Shown here: positions 16,965 to 25,267 of the stretch, in pieces
Layout: each line of letters begins with the position of its first letter
Position numbering within the stretch: position 1 is the first letter of the stretch
Notes under the pieces: generated by a model
The model's database searches: none
What the model was told of the DNA's origin: nothing
Seen by the model: only the letters and a program-made list of their open reading frames with translations
Assembly: GCA_036387135.1 (NCBI GenBank)
Contig: DASVUH010000071.1
Span: 62,001 to 126,000, forward strand
Direction of reading: 5' to 3'
DNA length: 64,000 nucleotides
Source of the DNA: JALZCH01 sp036387135
GTDB lineage: Bacteria; Acidobacteriota; Blastocatellia; Pyrinomonadales; Pyrinomonadaceae
Translations under genes and position numbers: made by a program

Positions 16965-17888
16965 ATGATGTTTGCTGAAGGCGCCGAAGGAGGCGGTCAT
17001 CACACTCCGGTTCTTGTTCAATTCGTTAATTATTATCTGGGAGAACCCGCATATCATTTTCAAATGCAGTACACCCGTCCGCTCTGGACGAGATTTCTGG
17101 CAAATTTCGGCACAACGCCGGATGCCGCTTTCGGAGCGCTGACGCCGGAAAATGCGATTCCGTGGTACACGATAATGTTCGTCGTCGCTTGTTTGCTGAC
17201 TTTCGGGCTGATCTGGGTTTTAAAAGGAAAGCTCTCCGAAGATGATCCGTCGAACGGGCAGCAAACGCTCGAAGCCACGGTTTTAGGAATTCGCCAGCTT
17301 TTGATTGATGTCGTAGGACCGCAGGGCGTCAAATATTTCCCCGTCGTCGCCACGTTTGCGCTGCTGATTTTGGTGTCGAACGTGATGGGTTTGTTCCCAC
17401 TGTTTATGGCACCGACGGCGGCGACGAGCGTCACATTTGCGCTCGGCATCACTTCGTTTCTTTATTACAACTACATCGGAATCCGTGAAAACGGCTTGCT
17501 CAGTCATCTCGGACACTTAGCCGGACCGATTTGGTGGATGGCGTGGCTGATTTTCCCGATTGAATTAATCGGTAATTTCATTCGCCCGTTTTCGCTCGGC
17601 GTTCGTTTGTTCGGAAATATGTTTGCCGATGAACAGGTCGCCGCGACAATCGCGAGTCTCGCCGGAATGCTCCATTTGCCGCCGTATTTGACGCAGTTTT
17701 TTGTGCCGATTCCGCTAATGGTTTTGGGATTATTCGTCGCGCTGGTGCAGGCGTTTGTGTTTACGCTGCTTTCGATGGTTTATCTCGGCGAAGTCTCGCA
17801 CGCGCCGCACGAAGAACATCATCAAGCCGAAGCTACCGGACACAACGAGCCGCATATCGAACACGACACGGTAATTGCTCCGGCGTAA
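16965..17888 (+). CDS. atpB: F-type ATP synthase subunit a
   Basis: 307 residues, longer than the ~270 of E. coli AtpB because of a His/Glu-rich N-terminus and a His-rich C-terminal tail (SHAPHEEHHQ). The decisive segment is IGNFIRPFSLGVRLFGNMFA, which holds the essential Arg (in GVRLFGN) of the proton half-channel, followed by the C-terminal helix VALVQAFVFTLLSMVYLGE. It forms the stator channel facing the c-ring in the inner membrane. Translation may use either of two adjacent ATG codons (MM). Confidence 0.95.
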   Translation: MMFAEGAEGGGHHTPVLVQFVNYYLGEPAYHFQMQYTRPLWTRFLANFGTTPDAAFGALTPENAIPWYTIMFVVACLLTFGLIWVLKGKLSEDDPSNGQQTLEATVLGIRQLLIDVVGPQGVKYFPVVATFALLILVSNVMGLFPLFMAPTAATSVTFALGITSFLYYNYIGIRENGLLSHLGHLAGPIWWMAWLIFPIELIGNFIRPFSLGVRLFGNMFADEQVAATIASLAGMLHLPPYLTQFFVPIPLMVLGLFVALVQAFVFTLLSMVYLGEVSHAPHEEHHQAEATGHNEPHIEHDTVIAPA

Positions 17889-17910
17889 AAAAATTTGAAA
17901 TTTTAAACGT

Positions 17911-17952
17911 GCGGCGAGCGGCTCGAAGAAACGGTTTCGAGCGCGTTGCCGC
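17911..17952 (+). promoter_or_regulatory. RNA hairpin in the long atpB-atpE leader
   Basis: In the 288-base gap between atpB and atpE, 17911-17927 pairs with 17936-17952. The two 7-bp helices (GCGGCGA/TTGCCGC with one wobble, and GCTCGAA/TTCGAGC) flank a 3x3 internal loop, capped by an 8-base loop with little tail of U. It is more likely a processing or stability element than a terminator. I see nothing coding in the gap. The c subunit is needed in large excess over a, so differential expression would make sense. Confidence 0.5.
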
Positions 17953-18176
17953 GCAAGGCTAAATAACCAGGCAAAAGCTTTTTTCAAAACAAGATTGGGC
18001 GTTATTTTTAATTCGGCGAGAAATCGCCTTCAAAGTCTGCACGAAACAGGAGCTTTGCGTCTCCCAAGACAGCAACAGCATACCGGAAGCACGACGAACT
18101 AATAACACGCGCGACGCTGATTTTAAGTTTTGCATAATCTTTTTGCCGCTTTTGACCACTACAAAGGAAAGACAAA

Positions 18177-18518
18177 ATGAAAAACTTTAAATATTTATTT
18201 CTGGCAGCTTTAACAATGATTTTGTTGAACGCTGTAGCGTTCGCGCAACCCGGCGCGGCGGGCGGCGGCGCAGGTGCTGACAACGAATCAACCGTTAACG
18301 CTTACAAAGTTCTCGCAGCCGGTATTGGTTTCGGTATCGCGGTGTTAGGCGGCGCGCTCGGTCAAGGTAAAATCGGCGCAGGCGCGGTTGAAGGCGCGGC
18401 TCGCAATCCGAGCGCGGCAGGTCGTATTCAAACGATTATGATTCTCGGTCTCGCGCTGATCGAATCACTCGTTTTGTTTGCGCTGCTCGTCGTTTTTGTG
18501 GTCTTACGTCCATCCTAA
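18177..18518 (+). CDS. atpE: F-type ATP synthase subunit c with N-terminal signal-like extension
   Basis: 113 residues, about 30 more than a typical c subunit. The extension (YLFLAALTMILLNAVAFAQP, then a Gly/Ala linker) looks like a cleavable signal peptide. The core hairpin has helix 1 (AAGIGFGIAVLGGALGQG), the polar loop (EGAARNPSA; Arg-x-Pro as in all c subunits) and helix 2 (LGLALIESLVLFALLVVFVV) with the ion-binding Glu. It forms the rotor ring. A strong ribosome site (AAAGGAAAG) precedes the ATG and a terminator follows. No b, delta, alpha, gamma, beta or epsilon genes are nearby. Confidence 0.93.
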   Translation: MKNFKYLFLAALTMILLNAVAFAQPGAAGGGAGADNESTVNAYKVLAAGIGFGIAVLGGALGQGKIGAGAVEGAARNPSAAGRIQTIMILGLALIESLVLFALLVVFVVLRPS

Positions 18519-18572
18519 ATACGAAAAGCTTAAGATTCGTTTAACTTTCATCCGTTAAAACGAATCAAAACC

Positions 18573-18612
18573 TGCGGACAAAAGCCGAAAACTTTTGTCC
18601 GCATTTTCATTT
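18573..18612 (+). terminator. Rho-independent terminator of the atp cluster
   Basis: Perfect 12-bp stem TGCGGACAAAAG / CTTTTGTCCGCA, short loop, then TTTTCATTTT. It closes the atpZ-I-B-E unit. Confidence 0.9.
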
Positions 18613-18698
18613 TGCGGCACTTTTTCTTATCGTGCGCGTGTGTTAAAACTTAGCTTGAGGTTTGCAGTTCCCAAAAAGCCTTTATTTATTTCAGAAAA

Positions 18699-20243
18699 AT
18701 GACTGAACAACTCATCGGACAAACACTTGCCGGTAAATACCGAATCGAACAGCTTTTGCGCGAAGACGCTTTCGGCAAAACTTTTCGCGCGACGCACGTT
18801 TTGATGGAAAAACCCGTCGCCGTCAAAGTTTTAAATCCCGAATTGGCGACCAATGCGCCCGTTGTGGCTGATTTTCAGCAGGAAGCCAAGCTGCTTTCGC
18901 GTCTTTCGCATCCACACGTTTTGAGCGTGAACGATTACGGCGTTGACGATCAGCTTGGCGTGCCGTTTCTCGTGATGGAAAATTTCGACGGGCGAACGCT
19001 CAAAGATTTGATCCAAACCGAAGGCGCTCTACAGCTTCAACGCGCCGTGACGATTTTAAATCAGGTGTCGGACGCGCTCTCTGCCGCGCACGAAAACGGG
19101 CTGATTCACGGCGCGCTTCGCAGCGACAGCATTTTGCTCGCCGGAAGCGGCTCGCGCGATTTTATTAAAGTCGTTGATTTCGACGCCGCGAATAAAACGT
19201 CCAACATTGATTTTTACGACCGCGAAACAGCGCGCGACGGAGCGGAATCCGTCGCGTATCTCTCGCCCGAACAATGCAACGATTCATCCGAGACGGACGC
19301 GCGCTCGGATATTTACTCGCTCGGAATCATTTTGTATGAAGCGTTGACCGGACGCCTGCCGTTCGTCGGCTCTAGCACGACGGAAATAATGATGAAACAC
19401 GCGCAGGAGATTCCGCCTTCGCTGCTCGCCGTGCGCCACGATTTACAGCCGACTTTTGAACAAATCGTCCAACGCGCGCTGGCAAAAAATCCGGCGCATC
19501 GTTTTCAAAACGCCGCAGATTTTTCGGCGGCATTAACGACTGCCGCCGAAGGCGCGCCGCTACCGCTTTTGCAGCGCGAACAGGAAACCATTGTTCGCCC
19601 TCGCGCGGAAACCGTCGCTGCCGAATCAAGAACCGATGCGCGCTGGCGGACAGCGTTTATGGTTTTGGCGGGAATTTCGCTGCTCAGCGTCACGCTTTTT
19701 TATTTCACGCAAAACCGACGCACGACTCCGGCAACCGACCCGAACTCAAGCCCGGTTCAACCAATAAATCCTGCGACCGGCACGGCTGAGCAAAATTTAT
19801 CAGATTTCTCAAATCTGCAATTCAACGCAAATCCCGACGCCAATCTCTCGACCGTTCCGCCCGCAGGAACTGTGACGGACATTCCTTACGGCGGTCGCAT
19901 TCCGCCCGGACTTTATCCCGGCGGTCAACAAGTTTACGTTGATCCGAATTCAAACAGCCCGTTTATGCAGGATTTAAATCAGGCTGCGCCGCCCTCGCCG
20001 ACGCCGAAAACCTCGCCTAAAGCGAGCGTTTCGCCTACTCCGGCAGCGTCGCCAGCCCTTTCGCCGACACCGCAGGCTTCGCCCAAACCGACCGGACAAC
20101 CGACGCCTGCGGCAACCCAAACTCCGGCGGCAACACCAAAACCGACAGCGCCGCCCGCGCGAAACACGCCCGTCCCGAAACCGACGCAGCCGACAACGGA
20201 AAAATCGGCGCAAAATTTATCCGATAGAATCTCCGAATATTAA
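18699..20243 (+). CDS. Membrane-anchored Ser/Thr kinase-like protein, predicted pseudokinase
   Basis: 514 residues. The kinase fold spans about 14-285: AVKVL with Lys43, LVMENFDGRTL hinge, SPEQ (APE) and DIYSLGIILYEALTGRLPF. Catalytic positions are degraded: the HRDLKxxN loop reads HGALRSDS (137-144; Arg to Gly, catalytic Asp to Ala, Asn to Ser) and DFG reads DFD (160-162). The glycine loop (LLREDAFGKTFRA) is also poor. A single TM helix follows (~318-338; MVLAGISLLSVTLFYF), then an outer Pro/Ser/Thr/Ala-rich tail ending QNLSDRISEY. Probably a binding or scaffold protein rather than an active kinase. Monocistronic, with a terminator downstream. Confidence 0.85.
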   Translation: MTEQLIGQTLAGKYRIEQLLREDAFGKTFRATHVLMEKPVAVKVLNPELATNAPVVADFQQEAKLLSRLSHPHVLSVNDYGVDDQLGVPFLVMENFDGRTLKDLIQTEGALQLQRAVTILNQVSDALSAAHENGLIHGALRSDSILLAGSGSRDFIKVVDFDAANKTSNIDFYDRETARDGAESVAYLSPEQCNDSSETDARSDIYSLGIILYEALTGRLPFVGSSTTEIMMKHAQEIPPSLLAVRHDLQPTFEQIVQRALAKNPAHRFQNAADFSAALTTAAEGAPLPLLQREQETIVRPRAETVAAESRTDARWRTAFMVLAGISLLSVTLFYFTQNRRTTPATDPNSSPVQPINPATGTAEQNLSDFSNLQFNANPDANLSTVPPAGTVTDIPYGGRIPPGLYPGGQQVYVDPNSNSPFMQDLNQAAPPSPTPKTSPKASVSPTPAASPALSPTPQASPKPTGQPTPAATQTPAATPKPTAPPARNTPVPKPTQPTTEKSAQNLSDRISEY

Positions 20244-20281
20244 AAAAAAGGGCAGGATTCGATTTTCCTGCCCTTTTTTTA
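20243..20281. terminator. Bidirectional terminator between the pseudokinase gene and lpxK
   Basis: AAAAAAAAGGGCAGG / CCTGCCCTTTTTTT with a 10-base loop gives a T run on both strands, suiting the convergent pseudokinase (+) and lpxK (-) genes. Confidence 0.9.
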
Positions 20282-21346
20282 TAGTGATTTTAGGAGCTTC
20301 AAAAGCGGTTCGGCATCTTCAAAAACTGTTTCCGCTTCCGCCACAAAACACGGCAAACTGAATTTTATTTTTCCCAGCTTGACGGCATCTTTTGCTGTTG
20401 TGATGAGAATTTCCGCACCCGCTTCTCTTGCCTTTCGCTCAATTTCTTCAACGTCCGCTTGCAGGTAAGCGTAATGATCGGGGAAAGATTCGGCGGCGAC
20501 AATTTTCAAACCGAATTTTTCCAAATCCCGAAAAAACGCCGCCGGATTGCCGAGCGCGCAAAATGCCGCAGCTTTGAGCGCGGAATGCGGAATGCGGAAT
20601 GCGGAATCGTTTTCTAAATTTCGGGCGTTTTGCGTTTTGCCGGGAAGATTTAAAAACTCCGTTAACGGCTTCAACTCTTTTATTTCATTTTTGGCGAGTA
20701 AAACCGGACAGTTCGGATTGTATTTTTTTATTTCGGATTCCAGAGTTGAAATTTCCCGGCTCGAATCCGCGCGCGTCAAAACAATCAAATCCGCGCGCTT
20801 TAATACGTTTAAAGGCTCGCGCAAAATCCCCGCCGGAAGTAGTTTTCCGTTCCCGAACGCATTTGTCGCGTCAATCGCAACAACATCCAAATTTCTTTTA
20901 AGCCGCAAATGCTGAAAACCATCGTCCAAAACAAACGCGGTCACGCCTAAATTCTCTTTTGCCCAAAATCCCGCTTCAACTCGATTTTTATCTGCAATAA
21001 CCGCCGCAATTCCTAAAAGTTTCCGCGCCAATTCAAACGGCTCATCGCCGCTCGTTCGCGCGTCAGCCAAAACTTGCTCGCCGTCTGAAACCAAAACTCT
21101 TTCGTTCGGATTCGAGCGCTTATAACCGCGCGTCAGAATGCAAACCCGATGTCCGTTTTCCGCTAATCTTTCGGCGACTAGGCGGACAAGCGGCGTTTTG
21201 CCGGTTCCCCCGACGGTTAAATTGCCGATGCTGACAACCGGCAAGCCTAAATCAAATGATTTTAAAACTTCTTTTTTGTAAAGCGCAGAACGCGCGGAGG
21301 ACGCTGCCGCGAAAATTTTGCTGATTGGCGAAAGTAGAAATCTCAA
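20279..21346 (-). CDS. lpxK: Tetraacyldisaccharide 4'-kinase (lipid A biosynthesis)
   Basis: 355 residues. VVSIGNLTVGGTGKTPLVR carries the P-loop and the LpxK signature; FVLDDGFQHLRLKRNLDVV is the second family block. It phosphorylates the 4' position of the lipid A disaccharide at the inner membrane. The start is TTG at 21344-21346 within a TTGA overlap with the waaA stop, so the two are translationally coupled. A tandem 7-mer array (GGAATGC) is embedded in frame at 20580-20608 and adds the stretch DSAFRIPHSALK just before the KAAAFCALGNP block. Confidence 0.92.
   Translation of the reverse strand: MRFLLSPISKIFAAASSARSALYKKEVLKSFDLGLPVVSIGNLTVGGTGKTPLVRLVAERLAENGHRVCILTRGYKRSNPNERVLVSDGEQVLADARTSGDEPFELARKLLGIAAVIADKNRVEAGFWAKENLGVTAFVLDDGFQHLRLKRNLDVVAIDATNAFGNGKLLPAGILREPLNVLKRADLIVLTRADSSREISTLESEIKKYNPNCPVLLAKNEIKELKPLTEFLNLPGKTQNARNLENDSAFRIPHSALKAAAFCALGNPAAFFRDLEKFGLKIVAAESFPDHYAYLQADVEEIERKAREAGAEILITTAKDAVKLGKIKFSLPCFVAEAETVFEDAEPLLKLLKSL
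20580..20608. repeat. In-frame GGAATGC 7-mer array inside lpxK
   Basis: Three perfect copies of GGAATGC plus a fourth altered one (GGAATCG) within the lpxK coding sequence. On the minus strand they read as a GCATTCC array encoding AFRIPHSA-like residues. Confidence 0.85.
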
Positions 21347-22653
21347 GCTGATTTGTTGAAAAGCAGTTGTAGTTTTTCGATTGTTTTAGCACAAGCCCCG
21401 CGGTTTTCCCGCAAAACCGCAAAAGCATTTTCGGCGAGCGCTTTTCGTTTGACATTATCACTTAATAATTCATAAAAAACGCTCTCAAGATTTACCGAAA
21501 TTTCGTTTTCTTCCAATTTCGGCAATTGGACAATTGCTTCTTTCGCAGATAAGTTTTTGATAATGTCCGCGAAATTCATCGTGTAAAATCCTGTAACAAT
21601 AGCTTTTTTCACCGCCGCCGGTTCCAGCACATTTTGCCCGCCATGCGGAATCAGGCTGCCGCCGACGAAAACAAGCTCGGCAAGCTCATAAACGGCGCTC
21701 AATTCGCCTATACTGTCGAGCAAAATCAAATCGGCATCAACATCGGTTTCCGACATTGATGCGGAACGACTAGCGAATCGGAAACCCGAATTTTGCATCA
21801 ATTCGGCGACTTCAGCGAATCTTTCGGGATGGCGCGGCGCAATCAAAAGACGCGGCGCGTTTTCTGACGAAAATTCGTCGCGCAAAATCCGATAACTTTC
21901 GAGAATCCAACGCTCTTCCGGCACGTGCGTGCTGGCGGCGATAATTAACGCGCGCGTTTCGTCAATTGCAAATCTTCGCCGCAAAGTTTCGGTCAACTCG
22001 CTTTTGCCCGTTTCCAAATCAAATTTTATGTTTCCGGTGACAAACGTTTTTTCCGCCGCGCAGCCTAATTCAATCAATCTTTCCGCGTCGCTCTCGCCGC
22101 TCATTAACGCCAAATCGAGATTTGCCAAAGCTCGACGCACAAACCCTCGAATCAGTTTGTAATTTTTGAATGATTTTTCCGACAATCTGCCGTTAACTAA
22201 AGCTATCTTTATTTCGCGTCTTTTCGCTTCGCGCAAAAAGTTGAACCACAATTCGGTTTCCATTATCAAAACAACTGACGGATTGATTTTTTCGAGCGCG
22301 CGGCGAACGGCGAAGCTCCAATCGAACGGAAAATAAAAAACCAGCGCGGCATCGTTTTTAAAGATTTCGCGGGCGAGCGTTTGCCCGGTTTTTGTGGTGG
22401 TCGAGACGACTAATTTGTAATCAGGAAAGTTTTTTAAAATCTCTTTGACGAGCGGCTTGGCGGCGTTTGTCTCGCCGACCGAAACCGCGTGCAGCCAGAC
22501 AACCGGTTTTCCTTCGCGGTCAAATTCGGGCAAACGTCCAAATCTTTGCCAAAACCCGGCGGCGTATTTGCCTTTTCGCAAGGCGTCCCACAAAAAACGC
22601 GGGAGCAAGATAAGAAAGCCGATTGTCAGAGCAAAGCTGTAAATAAAATACAT
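21343..22653 (-). CDS. waaA: 3-deoxy-D-manno-octulosonic acid (Kdo) transferase
   Basis: About 436 residues from the ATG at 22653 (MYFIYSFALTIGFLILLPRF); the frame is open 22 codons further, to 22719, but the membrane-anchor start fits the family. Family blocks: WLHAVSVGETNAAKPLV with the catalytic Glu, VVSTTTKTGQTLAREIF, LIIAASTHVPEE, and the C-terminal donor site VFVGGSLIPHGGQNVLEPAA. It transfers Kdo from CMP-Kdo to lipid IVA at the inner membrane. It is coupled to lpxK (4-base overlap) and divergent from the interrupted MsbA-like ABC gene, a classical lipid A/Kdo neighbourhood. Confidence 0.93.
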   Translation of the reverse strand: MYFIYSFALTIGFLILLPRFLWDALRKGKYAAGFWQRFGRLPEFDREGKPVVWLHAVSVGETNAAKPLVKEILKNFPDYKLVVSTTTKTGQTLAREIFKNDAALVFYFPFDWSFAVRRALEKINPSVVLIMETELWFNFLREAKRREIKIALVNGRLSEKSFKNYKLIRGFVRRALANLDLALMSGESDAERLIELGCAAEKTFVTGNIKFDLETGKSELTETLRRRFAIDETRALIIAASTHVPEERWILESYRILRDEFSSENAPRLLIAPRHPERFAEVAELMQNSGFRFASRSASMSETDVDADLILLDSIGELSAVYELAELVFVGGSLIPHGGQNVLEPAAVKKAIVTGFYTMNFADIIKNLSAKEAIVQLPKLEENEISVNLESVFYELLSDNVKRKALAENAFAVLRENRGACAKTIEKLQLLFNKSA

Positions 22654-22736
22654 CAAAAGTGACGGTTGTAGATTCTGATTGGATGAATTGGTTTTCTTTG
22701 CCACTCGATCCCGAATCAAACTAAAATTTATAAATA

Positions 22737-23918
22737 ATGAACATCTGGCAAATTATCGGGCGGCTCGTTCCTTTCGTCAAACCTTATAAGTTTCTCGTCG
22801 TCGTTTCGCTCTTTCTGACTTTAATCGGAGCGCTCGCGGCACAGGTCAATCCGATTGTTTTGCGTTATACGGTTGACACAATCCAGCAATTATTAAACGA
22901 AGGTGGAACCGCAGCCGGAATCACTCCGCTTTTGCTGTTCATTACGGCGGTTTTGTTTGGGAAAGAACTGGTAAATATCGCCGTTAAATACGGTCAAAGT
23001 ATGCTCGGCGAACGCATTCGCATTAATCTTTCGAGCCAATTGTCGCAATATGCAATCGAAAAGATTCTCACCTATAAATACGAATATTTCGCCGACAACG
23101 AAAACGCGACCGGAAAGCTGCAAACCCGAATAGATCGCGGCGCGGAAAGTTTGACCAGGTTTGTGCAAAGAATTTTTATTGATTTGCTGCCGCTTTTCGC
23201 CAATGCGGGTTTAGCCCTCGTCGTAATGTTTTACGCCAATTTTTACGTCGGTCTGGTCGCTTCGATTGTGATGCCGATTTACTTTTTGCTGAGCTGGCGG
23301 CAGGCTGGTTTGCTCAAAGGCGTCAGGCGCGGTTTGCGCAGTTTGCGAGAAACTAAAACCAACGGTTTATTTAACATTATCGAATCAATCATTGTCATTA
23401 AATCGTTCGTTCGCGAAGAATACGAACGCGAAAAGCAGTATCAATTACAGCAAAATCTGATTGACGCGCAAATGAAACAGCGCAAAACAAACTACGCTTT
23501 CGACGCGCTCAAAACTTTTGCCGAACAAGTCGGCGTGACGCTGATTATTATTCTGACGGCTTATCTGGTTCTCGACGGGCAAATGACAATCGGCGCGATT
23601 ATGTTTCATATTTTGTTGTTCAACAATGTCTCCGCGCCGATTCGCCAGCTTCATCGTATTTACGACGAAATCAACGAGGCTTTGACTTACGCCGAAGGAT
23701 TTTTCGAAGTTCTCGACGCCGATTTTGCAGTTGAAGAAAGCGGCTCGATTACAACGGAAAATCTCAAAGGCGAATTTGAATTAAAGAACGTTAATTTCAC
23801 TTATCCAAACGGAACGCAGGCGCTTTTTAATGTAAATATGAAAATTCAGGCGGGAAAAACCGTCGCTTTCGTCGGGCTTTCGGGCGCGGGTAAATCAACT
23901 TTGATAAATCTTTGGTAG
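22737..23918 (+). pseudogene. ABC exporter (MsbA-like), 5' part, interrupted in the ATPase domain
   Basis: Residues 1-~330 form a complete six-helix type IV exporter domain (LVVVSLFLTLIGALAAQVNP, then YFADNENATGKLQTRIDRG and SIIVIKSFVREEYERE coupling helices). The ATPase domain then begins (FELKNVNFTYPNGTQALFNV) and reaches Walker A (GLSGAGKST), but after LINL the frame runs into foreign DNA and stops (TAG at 23916). The rest of the ATPase is at 25268-25909. The position, divergent from waaA-lpxK, and the half-transporter size (about 600 residues when joined) fit a lipid A flippase-like exporter. That assignment is inference. The broken state is directly visible. Confidence 0.88.
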
Positions 23919-25264
23919 TGGGTTATTTTGCAATGAAAATAACCTGCACGTATGAAAAGTTGGCTACAAAAAGCGATATAACGGCGGAAATAACGTAGTG
24001 CGAAACAAGCTACGGACAAGCCAAAAGAAACCACACAACATTATATGAAAGTCGCTGTTTCGCGCTCGCGTTCATTGATCTGTTACGCGGTTTAATCTAG
24101 CGAATTGCCTAGAATGTTTGAATCACAATCGCTTCATATATCTTTTTGGTGACACTTAGTGCCGGATTAGCAATAACAGGCACAGGGTACTCGCGCCCAT
24201 TTACCGTAAGTTGTTCACCAGGTAATACAAGGTCAAGATTAGTTTTACCGGCTGCTTCCACTCTGATTAAAGCAAACGGTTCTCTTTTTATTTTTTTGAT
24301 GTAGTTTTCAGAATTACCAGTACCTTGAGCAACTTGTTTGACCAACTCTGCCCATTGAGCATCAACTTCCTTATCTGCCACATTACCCGACTTATACGAC
24401 CTAAAGATTTCTATCGCTTTCGTTTCTTTGTTGCCAAACTCCATATGCTTGATTAATCGCTTATAGAAATCCTCAAAGTATCTTTCAGCATCTGCAGAAT
24501 CTTTAGGATGACTGATGTCAATTGTGGTTTTTAAACTGTTGAGAATTGAAGCTAATTTATCATCAGCCAATGAATCTACTTCTAGTAAAGTTAAGGCAGA
24601 TCCGTCTGGTAAATTAACGCGGCTCAAACTTTGATCTGCCGCATTTTGTAGAAGAATAAATTTTCTTTCTGCAATATACAGGCTTTTCCATACAAAGAGG
24701 AAAACGAACAAGCCAAGAGCAGCCGGACCTACGACCGCAAGGTTTCCAAACTTGGCTCTCATTCTAGGAACAGGATATAGTCCATAGAGAATTAGAGTCA
24801 GCGAAACTGCAATAAATAGAGCTTGATAGACAATGGGAAGAACAACTGCGGTAACTACGCTCAAAATTAGCAGTAGAAGACCAATAGCAATTCCAAGACC
24901 AAGTAAGATGTAGTTTGGTTTAGTTTGATTAGCCTCTAGCGTCTCCTGTTCATTTACATTTTTAGTCGTGTTTTGCACAGGGTTATGAACCATAACATCC
25001 TCCTTAATTACTACCCTTATTGACTGATATTTGTTAAAGGGCTATAAGCAGCCGCCCAACTTTAAATTAAACCGACATAAGCCAGCTTAAGCAAGTTTCG
25101 GTTTTACTCCAACTTCCCTTTTCAGTCAAGCTAAATGTACTTTTTAGAACAGTTAATTTCATCTTGCTTGAATAAATTTTAATTCGGTTTAATTACTTAA
25201 ACCGAATTCTTTACAAAGCTGAAAGATGTACTCCATATAACTTAAACTGACCCCTACTAAATCT
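23905..25264. mobile_element. Insertion of about 1.35 kb in the ABC exporter gene, with 7-base direct repeats and terminal hairpins
   Basis: TAAATCT occurs at 23905-23911 and again at 25258-25264, a likely target duplication. Inside the ends, GTAGTGGGTTA on the left and GTAGGGGTCA (reverse complement of the right end) form a weak inverted repeat. A 9-bp hairpin lies at the left end (GGTTATTTT/AAAATAACC, 23921-23944) and a 12-bp hairpin near the right end (AATTCGGTTTAA/TTAAACCGAATT, 25181-25208). It carries no transposase, only the gene at 24109-24993. The DNA is clearly more AT-rich than its surroundings. Removing it and one direct repeat restores a Walker A continuation reading LINLLCKFY. 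Confidence 0.75.
24109..24993 (-). CDS. Unknown membrane protein carried on the insertion
   Basis: 294 residues with an ideal ribosome site (AAGGAGG, 5 bases before ATG). The charged N-terminus is followed by three hydrophobic segments (about 29-50 LLGLGIAIGLLLLILSVVTA, 52-72, and 84-104 VGPAALGLFVFLFVWKSLYI). A soluble domain of about 190 residues follows, with mixed alpha/beta character (ERYFEDFYKRLIKHMEFGNK, then GKTNLDLVLPGEQLTVNGRE). It shows no catalytic motif I can recognise. Codon use is AT-rich, unlike the neighbours. It is the only gene on the element, hence a passenger (possible defence, toxin-like or stress trait), but function is unknown. Confidence 0.7.
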   Translation of the reverse strand: MVHNPVQNTTKNVNEQETLEANQTKPNYILLGLGIAIGLLLLILSVVTAVVLPIVYQALFIAVSLTLILYGLYPVPRMRAKFGNLAVVGPAALGLFVFLFVWKSLYIAERKFILLQNAADQSLSRVNLPDGSALTLLEVDSLADDKLASILNSLKTTIDISHPKDSADAERYFEDFYKRLIKHMEFGNKETKAIEIFRSYKSGNVADKEVDAQWAELVKQVAQGTGNSENYIKKIKREPFALIRVEAAGKTNLDLVLPGEQLTVNGREYPVPVIANPALSVTKKIYEAIVIQTF

Positions 25265-25267
25265 ATT

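Noticed and set aside
19348..19366. TGRL in the 18.7 kb pseudokinase (ALTGRLPF) as another docking motif
   Set aside because: This lies at the conserved LTGxxPF position of kinase folds and is expected there for structural reasons.
19974..20213. Arg-rich frames antisense to the pseudokinase tail
   Set aside because: They arise from the Pro/Thr/Ala-rich coding sequence on the plus strand and have no start signals.
24994..25075. Integron-cassette reading of the insertion (GTTGGGC at 25054-25060 upstream of the cargo gene)
   Set aside because: A matching RYYYAAC/GTTRRRY pair with attC folding is not found downstream of the cargo gene, no integrase is present, and 7-base direct repeats fit transposition better.
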